NCBI GenBank assembly: GCA_003446015.1
Contig: DMBU01000134.1
Coordinates: 1 to 12,565, forward strand
Origin: Bacteroidales bacterium
GTDB taxonomy: Bacteria; Bacteroidota; Bacteroidia; Bacteroidales; UBA12077
Direction of reading: 5' to 3'
Length of the DNA: 12,565 nt
This document shows, one piece after another, positions 7,383 to 12,565 of this stretch. The first letter of the stretch is position 1, and every line of letters begins with the position of its first letter. Below the pieces are notes generated by a model. That model saw nothing but the letters and a program-made list of their open reading frames with translations, was not told the DNA's origin and searched no databases. A program made the position numbers and the translations under genes.

Positions 7383-8372
7383 ATGCACAACTTTTCTGCC
7401 GATAAAATATTTACCTTAAAAAGCAACAATCAGTTTAACGATATTGCTATTGAAATATTTAACGATCAGGCTGAAAACAATTTGGTTTATAAAGAATATC
7501 TTTTTCATTTGGGAGTGAATGTTTCTTCTGTAAAAAGAATTGAAGAAATCCCCTTTCTTCCTATTGAATTTTTTAAAACACATCAAGTAGTTTCCGGTAC
7601 AGCAGAAATTCAGAAAACCTTCTATAGCAGTGGAACAACTGGAATGGAAAGAAGTAACCACCATTTAGCAGATATTTCTATTTACGAGAAAAGTTTTATT
7701 ACTTCTTTTGAACAACAATATGGGAAAATAAGTAATTATTGCATTTTAGCTTTGCTCCCAACCTATCTTGAAAATGAAAGTTCTTCGTTGGTTTATATGG
7801 TTGATTATTTTATTAAGGAATCGGCTCATTCCGAGAGTGGTTTTTACCTTAACAATCATGAAGAATTAGCCAGTAAATTAAGATCATTAGCTAAAAGTAA
7901 AACAAAGATTCTTTTAATCGGAGTTTCTTATGCCCTGATTGATTTGGCCGAAAAATTTCCTGTGGATCTTTCCAACATAATCATTATGGAAACCGGAGGG
8001 ATGAAGGGAAAAAGAAAAGAGCTAACCAAAAAAGAATTACATAACTATCTTTCTTCGCGGTTTGGTGTAACAACAATTCACTCTGAATATGGGATGACAG
8101 AGCTCCTGTCTCAAGCCTATTCAAAAGGACATGGTAAGTTTTATACACCACCCTGGATGAAAATCATGATTCGCGACACTTATGATCCTTTTTCTTACCT
8201 TGAAAATGGCAAGTCTGGTGGTATTAATGTTATTGATCTTGCCAATATCTATTCCTGTTCGTTTATTGAAACAAAAGATTTAGGAAGGATAAACGAAGAC
8301 AAAAGTTTCGAAATTCTAGGAAGATTTGATTATAGTGATATTCGTGGCTGCAATTTAATGGTTACAGAATAA
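7383..8372 (+). CDS. LuxE/PaaK-like acyl-protein synthetase (adenylate-forming family)
   Basis: The 329-residue protein resembles LuxE, the fatty-acyl-protein synthetase, and the N-terminal domain of adenylate-forming enzymes. The phosphate-binding loop is SSGTTG (82-87), the A5-like motif is SEYGMTE (234-240), the A7-like ribose-binding Asp is D299 in ETKDLG, and the A8-like end is GRFDYSDIRGCNLM (313-326). As in LuxE the small C-terminal adenylation subdomain is missing. C323, close to the C-terminus, is a candidate acyl-accepting Cys by analogy with the C-terminal nucleophile Cys of Vibrio LuxE (inference). In luminous bacteria LuxE activates fatty acids for the reductase LuxC; no LuxC, LuxD or carrier protein is nearby, so the acyl substrate and acceptor are unknown. 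A GTG at 7365 could add six residues; I prefer the ATG at 7383. No Shine-Dalgarno site is seen. The gene ends 2 bp from the convergent peptidase gene. Confidence 0.85.
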   Translation: MHNFSADKIFTLKSNNQFNDIAIEIFNDQAENNLVYKEYLFHLGVNVSSVKRIEEIPFLPIEFFKTHQVVSGTAEIQKTFYSSGTTGMERSNHHLADISIYEKSFITSFEQQYGKISNYCILALLPTYLENESSSLVYMVDYFIKESAHSESGFYLNNHEELASKLRSLAKSKTKILLIGVSYALIDLAEKFPVDLSNIIIMETGGMKGKRKELTKKELHNYLSSRFGVTTIHSEYGMTELLSQAYSKGHGKFYTPPWMKIMIRDTYDPFSYLENGKSGGINVIDLANIYSCSFIETKDLGRINEDKSFEILGRFDYSDIRGCNLMVTE

Positions 8373-8374
8373 AG

Positions 8375-9496
8375 TTATTTTATACCTAATTTTTCTTTTA
8401 TAATTTTTGGAATCGCATCCTTGTGCACCATTATTGCAATTGTATTTAATCGCAAAAAGCTTTCCGACATGTATAGATATCCACCAAGATCATTACTGTC
8501 ATCTCCCCAGGAATTTTTTGTTTTATAATATATTGTTCCTTTTTGATCTTCCGCTAATCCTGTAATATGCATCAAATGATCATCAGTAGTGGTTAAATTA
8601 TCAAATTCCAGCTGTCGATAATCAGCACTGACATCCTTTTCTTTTTGCGGAGATGTAAATTCAACTGTTCCTTCGGGAACTATGGCCACTTCGTTTTTAT
8701 GCGAGAATCCTTCATATCCGACATCACCGTCCCAAACAAATGTATATCCGCTTTTTAAAGCCGAATTCATCACAGAGATAAATTCATCTAATGGCACATT
8801 ATAGTAGTAATCGTGAGACCAGTTATCAGGTACTTCCAATATAATTTTAGAATACATTGGGTGATGTGTAAATGAAGTTAACTCAACATAATCATCTATA
8901 TTAAACTTTTCTTTTTTTACAAAATCCAGGGGTGTAATTAATTCCTTATTCACTTCTGTTTTTTCAGGAATAATGCCTAAATAAGTATCTAAAACTGCCT
9001 GATATGCTTTAAACCAAACAGAAGTTAATTTTTTATTTGGTTTCGTAATAACAACTTCCAATATCGCTTTTAATATTTTATCCAGTTCGCGATGTTTATA
9101 ATTACCGGGATCGTACTCATTTCCCGGATAAGCTTGTTGAGTGACAAATCCGTATTTTTTAATCTGATTTAGAACATCGTGTGCCTGCCCTCCTTCTCCG
9201 AAATTTGCCTTCCCTTGATATCGAACATAATCTAAGGCTTTTTCTTCATAAGCAAAGCGAACAAAATACATCTCAGACAAGTCATATTCATGCTTATTTA
9301 AACGTAAAAGTTCAGCTTCAATGAAGGATGTTGTTGAGAAACTCCAGCAAGTTCCAGTATTTTGCTGATCTTTAACAGAACTTACCTGTATGTTTGTAAT
9401 ATCTGTAAATTTATATCCTACCGGTTCTTCCTGTGCAAAAAGATGAAGAGATAAAAATAAAATAAATATAATTCCAAATAGGTTTTTAGTTTTCAT
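8375..9496 (-). CDS. Secreted C1B (bleomycin hydrolase/aminopeptidase C-like) cysteine peptidase
   Basis: The 373-residue papain-fold peptidase has a signal peptide at 1-22 (LFAQ-EE cleavage), so it acts in the periplasm or outside the cell, unlike cytoplasmic PepC. Catalytic residues are all present: oxyanion Gln 44 and nucleophile C50 in KDQQNTGTCWSFS, H307 in DDHLMHITG, and N328 in KNSWG. GGQAHDVLNQIKKYGFVTQQAYP (102-124) and WDGDVGYEGF (255-264) match the bleomycin hydrolase group. It is shorter than typical PepC (about 440-450), mainly in the middle. The start at 9496 was preferred because it gives a clean signal peptide and lies 1 nt after the DUF502 stop; an alternative ATG at 9514 would add MKKQTN and overlap DUF502 by 17 bp. 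Coupling to DUF502 implies one transcript. The likely role is degradation of peptides outside the cytoplasm. Confidence 0.88.
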   Translation of the reverse strand: MKTKNLFGIIFILFLSLHLFAQEEPVGYKFTDITNIQVSSVKDQQNTGTCWSFSTTSFIEAELLRLNKHEYDLSEMYFVRFAYEEKALDYVRYQGKANFGEGGQAHDVLNQIKKYGFVTQQAYPGNEYDPGNYKHRELDKILKAILEVVITKPNKKLTSVWFKAYQAVLDTYLGIIPEKTEVNKELITPLDFVKKEKFNIDDYVELTSFTHHPMYSKIILEVPDNWSHDYYYNVPLDEFISVMNSALKSGYTFVWDGDVGYEGFSHKNEVAIVPEGTVEFTSPQKEKDVSADYRQLEFDNLTTTDDHLMHITGLAEDQKGTIYYKTKNSWGDDSNDLGGYLYMSESFLRLNTIAIMVHKDAIPKIIKEKLGIK

Positions 9497-9497
9497 A

Positions 9498-10085
9498 TTA
9501 GTCTGTTTTTTCATTAGTATAATTTGTTACTCCTCCTGAAACAATAAACTTCATAACATCAGACGGAGGGGCGTCTATTTTTTTTACATGCTCGGCCGGA
9601 ACAATAAATAACTCACCAGAAAAATTATACGAATGGGGAAAATAAACAGCAACTTTATTACCCTCAACGCCCAGATTAGAAACATCTTCCTGGGTTATAA
9701 ATCCAAGTTTTTCAAGATCCGAAATAAGGTTTACCTTAACTAAAACAGGTTGGTTAAACTTTTTTTCTTTACCCACAAATGCAGAAAGCAAATCTTTTAT
9801 AGATGAGTAGATAACTTTAACCAATGGTGCTTTATTAATAAAATGATTTATCAAATTTTTAATTGGCCTTGCAATAATTGTTTGCCCCAATAAACCCAAC
9901 AATGCAACAAAAAGAAAAACAATAATTAAACTTAATCCGGGTATATTTATATGCAGTATGGAGTATAAGGCCGGTTTAAAAAGTCCATCAAGAAAAATAA
10001 ATATTTTATATAAAATGTAAATTGTTATTCCTAGAGGAGCAATATATAAAAGGCCCTGAAAGAAATAAGCCAGTAATCGTTTCAT
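9498..10085 (-). CDS. DUF502 family membrane protein
   Basis: The 195-residue protein has two membrane segments (about 7-33 and 49-72) followed by a soluble domain. Family landmarks are PGLSLIIVFLFVALLGLLGQ (49-68), NKAPLVKVIYSSIKDL (84-99), VAVYFPHSYNFSGELFIVP (145-163) and MKFIVSGGV (178-186). Its biochemical function is unknown; DUF502 proteins occur widely in bacteria and plants. An AGGAAG Shine-Dalgarno site (minus strand, 10099-10094) lies 8 nt before the ATG. It is the first gene of a two-gene unit with the secreted C1B peptidase, and is divergent from the MmcQ/YjbR gene. Confidence 0.9.
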   Translation of the reverse strand: MKRLLAYFFQGLLYIAPLGITIYILYKIFIFLDGLFKPALYSILHINIPGLSLIIVFLFVALLGLLGQTIIARPIKNLINHFINKAPLVKVIYSSIKDLLSAFVGKEKKFNQPVLVKVNLISDLEKLGFITQEDVSNLGVEGNKVAVYFPHSYNFSGELFIVPAEHVKKIDAPPSDVMKFIVSGGVTNYTNEKTD

Positions 10086-10218
10086 TTGTGTTACTTCCTG
10101 TTTTAGTAGTTATGATTTGAAATTTTAGTAAAGGTATAATTTATTTACAAGTTATTTAATTCTTGTTTTTATAAAATTAAGAGATCAAAATGTAAGACCA
10201 TTTAAATGAATAATTGTT

Positions 10219-10226
10219 TATTTTTG
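10219..10226 (+). promoter_or_regulatory. Putative -7 element (TATTTTTG) of the MmcQ/YjbR gene
   Basis: TATTTTTG fits TAnnTTTG exactly, with the TT spacer often preferred, and ends 28 bp before the ATG at 10255. No good -33 TTG was found at the usual distance. The leader would be about 20 nt. Confidence 0.55.
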
Positions 10227-10254
10227 AATCAACTCATTACATCCATATTAAAAC

Positions 10255-10614
10255 ATGAATATTGAAGAGATTAGAGAATATTGTTTGGCAAAACCTGCCG
10301 TAACGGAGAGTTTTCCCTTTGATGAAGTAACTCTTGTTTTTAAAGTAATGAATAAGATGTTTGCTTTGGTTAGCCTTGATGGTGATTTAAGTATTAATCT
10401 GAAATGCGATCCGGAGAAGGCAATTTTTTTAAGAGATCAATACCCCTCGGTAACACCGGGTTATCATATGAATAAGAAACATTGGAATTCTATTCTTGTT
10501 AACAGCTTTATTTCCGAAAAAATATTAAATGAATGGATTGATCATTCATATAATTTAGTTGTGAGCTCTTTACCCAGAAAATTGCAGTTAGAAATACAAA
10601 GCTGTGGAAAATAA
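10255..10614 (+). CDS. MmcQ/YjbR family protein
   Basis: The 119-residue protein fits the MmcQ/YjbR family in length and sequence. It has N-terminal EEIREYCLAKPAVTESFPFDE (4-24), the strand VFKVMNKMFALV (28-39), NLKCDPEKA (48-56), the signature PGYHMNKKHWNSI (68-80), and a C-terminal helix with HSYNLVVSSLP (97-107). The fold is of the CyaY-like type and DNA binding has been proposed, but no firm cellular role is known. It is a single gene behind its own promoter. Its stop lies 11 bp from the end of the convergent archaemetzincin gene. Confidence 0.9.
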   Translation: MNIEEIREYCLAKPAVTESFPFDEVTLVFKVMNKMFALVSLDGDLSINLKCDPEKAIFLRDQYPSVTPGYHMNKKHWNSILVNSFISEKILNEWIDHSYNLVVSSLPRKLQLEIQSCGK

Positions 10615-10625
10615 AACAAGAGAAA

Positions 10626-11159
10626 TTAATCCAAACCTATTTTTGTTCGACAACTAGTACAAAGGTGTTGTTCTTTCTGATCAATATCTTCAACGTAGGT
10701 GCTTGATCGCATAACACAAATTGGATTTTGACAGTGAATTAAACCGAACATGTGTCCTGCTTCGTGAATGATAACTTTTTTTAAGCGTTCGTTAAGAAGC
10801 TTTTCGTTTTTTTCGAGACCATAAAGCTCATTTCTTAATCGATAAGGTGAGACAATTCCCGCATTACCATTTAAAATTGCCTGACCGAAAATATAAGTCA
10901 GAATGGGAATAAACAAATCTACTTTAAAGAGTCCTATTTTTTTAAAAGAATTTGGGAAAAACAATTCCGAGACCACTTTAAGTAATGAATTAGCATCGTA
11001 CTGTCGGCGACCCGGATAGTAAAAATTGCTTATATCAAAATCCTTCTTTTCAAAAATAACCGGATAATGAAACTCACGAAAAATATCTTCATTAATGTTA
11101 TCAATAAGGTCTTTTTCAAAATGATCGCATGATATTAATATGATGCCTGGCTTTTTCAA
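10626..11159 (-). CDS. amzA: Archaemetzincin family zinc metalloprotease (M54)
   Basis: The 177-residue protein carries the full archaemetzincin signature. The catalytic zinc site HEAGHMFGLIHC is at 132-143 (H132, E133, H136, H142). C143, C148, C167 and C170 form the second, structural zinc site, and the Met-turn residue is M150 (CVM). The preceding stretch GLFKVDLFIPILTYIFGQA (76-94) is typical of the family, and the length matches bacterial and archaeal members. The family is abundant in archaea and patchy in bacteria, and its natural substrates are unknown. No signal peptide is visible, so a cytoplasmic protein is expected. It lies 83 bp downstream of the response regulator gene on the same strand and could be read from the same transcript, though no promoter or terminator decides this. 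Confidence 0.92.
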   Translation of the reverse strand: MKKPGIILISCDHFEKDLIDNINEDIFREFHYPVIFEKKDFDISNFYYPGRRQYDANSLLKVVSELFFPNSFKKIGLFKVDLFIPILTYIFGQAILNGNAGIVSPYRLRNELYGLEKNEKLLNERLKKVIIHEAGHMFGLIHCQNPICVMRSSTYVEDIDQKEQHLCTSCRTKIGLD

Positions 11160-11242
11160 TCAGAGGTTTTGGTTAAGAATAATATGTTGGAATTTGATTT
11201 TACGCTATTTAAATAAATTTGATTTGTTCCTCACAAAACTCT

Positions 11243-12565
11243 TTATTTGTTCTGCGTTAAATCATATTTTTTAATCTTATTATACAGCGTAGCTCTATCA
11301 ACTCCAAGTGCTTTTGCCGATCGTGAAATATTCCAATCATAATTATTCAGGATAGTTGAGATATGTTTTCTTTCAAGTTCATCCAAACTTTCAATCGAAC
11401 TATGAGCTACTTCTTTTCCCAGAGGAAGATCTTTCAATTTAATTTCTTTTCCATTGCCAATAACAATGGCCCGTTCAATCATATTCTCTAATTCGCGCAC
11501 ATTTCCGGGAAATTCAAATTCTTCGAGCTGTTTTAATGCTGCGGGTTCAATTGATATCAGATCTCTGCTCATTGAAGTACAATATTTTTTTATAAAATAA
11601 TGAGCAAGCAGAGGGATGTCTTCAGTCCTTTCCCGTAAAGGAGGAACCTGGATATTTACTACGTTCAGTCTATAATATAAATCTTCCCGAAAAGTACCAC
11701 TATTTACCATGCTTTTCAGATCTCTGTTTGTAGCACAAATTACCCTGAAATCCGAGGAGATTTCTTTATTCCCTCCAACCCTTACAAAGGTTTTTGATTC
11801 GAGAACACGAAGCAACTCAACCTGCATTTTAGGGGAGATTGTAGCAATTTCATCAAGAAAAATTGTTCCTCCATCGGCCATTTCGAATCGCCCTTTTCGG
11901 TTGAAGGTAGCTCCGGTAAATGCTCCTTTCTCGTGTCCAAAAAGCTCGCTTTCAAGTAAACTTTCAGTTAATGCACCACAATGTACACTTACCAAAGGGA
12001 AATACTTTCGTGGCGAATTGGAATGTATTGCACGAGCAATTAATTCTTTTCCTGTTCCGCTTTCTCCGGTAATAATAACCGAAGAGTTCGATTGAGCAAC
12101 ACTTTCTACTTCTTTAAGAACTTTTTTTAGGGCTTCACTCTCTCCAACCAAATCTTCAACATTATCAAGAAAAGATATTTTATTTTTCAAGTTCTCATTT
12201 TCAGCTTTTAAAGCTATTTGAGCAGAAGCATTTCTAATTAGGTGCGATAAATCATCCGGATCAAAAGGTTTCGTAACATAATCGTATGCTCCTTCCTTTA
12301 AAGCCTGTACTGCAGTATCCACAGATGCAAAAGCGGTCATGATTATAAAGATGGGATTTTTATTAAGTGTTTTAATTCTTCTGTGCATCTCCATTCCGTC
12401 CATGCCGGGCATTTTGATGTCAGCCAATATGATGTCAAAATCTTTAGATTGTACGATTGATAGTGCTTTCTTTGCATTCTCGGCACATTCAACATAATAA
12501 CCATCATCTATAAACCAACTATAAAGGGAATCCCTTACAGATTCTTCGTCATCAACTATTAATAT
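11243..12565 (-). CDS. NtrC-family sigma-54-dependent response regulator, N-terminal tip beyond the window
   Basis: The frame stays open to the right edge; 440 residues are visible and only the first few are missing. Numbering from the edge: the receiver domain begins ILIVDDEE (1-8) and has phosphoacceptor D49 (LADIKMPGMDG), T77 and K99 (VTKPFD). The AAA+ domain has Walker A GESGTGKE (167-174), the sigma-54 contact loop GAFTGA (214-219) and Walker B GGTIFLDE (232-239), with the RExxDLYYRLN arginine-finger region near 293-300. A Fis-type helix-turn-helix follows at about 411-434 (NISRSAKALGVDRATLYNKIKKY). It should activate sigma-54 promoters on phosphorylation by a sensor kinase, which is not in the window. 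An apparent start at 12427 is a TTG within the receiver domain and is not the true start. Target genes are unknown. Confidence 0.96.
   Translation of the reverse strand: MLIVDDEESVRDSLYSWFIDDGYYVECAENAKKALSIVQSKDFDIILADIKMPGMDGMEMHRRIKTLNKNPIFIIMTAFASVDTAVQALKEGAYDYVTKPFDPDDLSHLIRNASAQIALKAENENLKNKISFLDNVEDLVGESEALKKVLKEVESVAQSNSSVIITGESGTGKELIARAIHSNSPRKYFPLVSVHCGALTESLLESELFGHEKGAFTGATFNRKGRFEMADGGTIFLDEIATISPKMQVELLRVLESKTFVRVGGNKEISSDFRVICATNRDLKSMVNSGTFREDLYYRLNVVNIQVPPLRERTEDIPLLAHYFIKKYCTSMSRDLISIEPAALKQLEEFEFPGNVRELENMIERAIVIGNGKEIKLKDLPLGKEVAHSSIESLDELERKHISTILNNYDWNISRSAKALGVDRATLYNKIKKYDLTQNK

Noticed and set aside
11709..12095. Plus-strand open frame of 128 codons
   Set aside because: It is antisense to the AAA+ domain of the response regulator, where Walker A, GAFTGA and Walker B are all intact.
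12425..12427. TTG as start codon of the response regulator
   Set aside because: The frame continues upstream to the window edge and encodes the conserved ILIVDDEE start of the receiver domain, so TTG is an internal Leu.

Overview
The window is AT-rich chromosomal DNA from a member of the Bacteroidota, probably a marine or sediment Bacteroidales/Marinilabiliales-type organism (inference). The evidence is a surface protein whose N-terminus is typical of the phylum (signal peptide, then RYWxxGSGxW and SprB/HYR repeats), TAnnTTTG-type promoter elements upstream of several genes, mostly weak Shine-Dalgarno sites, and a gene set (DUF502 protein, secreted bleomycin-hydrolase-like peptidase, archaemetzincin, LuxE-like protein, LolE-like permease next to rbfA) familiar from that phylum. 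I see no tRNA, rRNA, insertion sequence, integrase, CRISPR array or phage gene.

Layout. Positions 1-2403 (minus) hold the first 801 residues of a large secreted repeat protein that runs off the left edge. After a 202-bp gap comes a minus-strand cluster read from 5025 down to 2606: rbfA, a SAM methyltransferase with a C-terminal membrane segment, and a LolE/FtsX-type permease. A divergent promoter region (5026-5168) separates it from cysS (5169-6644, plus), which ends in a strong intrinsic terminator. Next is an isolated plus-strand gene for a small exported protein of unknown family (6856-7269), with an 8-bp inverted repeat upstream, an unusually good ribosome binding site, and its own terminator. 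A LuxE/PaaK-like adenylating protein (7383-8372, plus) follows and converges on a minus-strand pair: a DUF502 membrane protein and a secreted C1B peptidase (10085 down to 8375). A MmcQ/YjbR-family gene (10255-10614, plus) converges on a minus-strand archaemetzincin (11159-10626). The right edge carries most of an NtrC-type sigma-54 response regulator (11243-12565, minus), truncated by the window.

How they fit together. Most genes are housekeeping or conserved single units: ribosome maturation (RbfA), Cys-tRNA charging (CysS), lipoprotein trafficking (LolE-like), envelope (DUF502, peptidase) and signalling (response regulator). No multigene defence, biosynthetic or mobile system can be assembled from the window. 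The least explained parts are the small exported orphan with its upstream inverted repeat, the stand-alone LuxE-like enzyme with no visible partners, and the recently duplicated HYR repeats of the surface protein.
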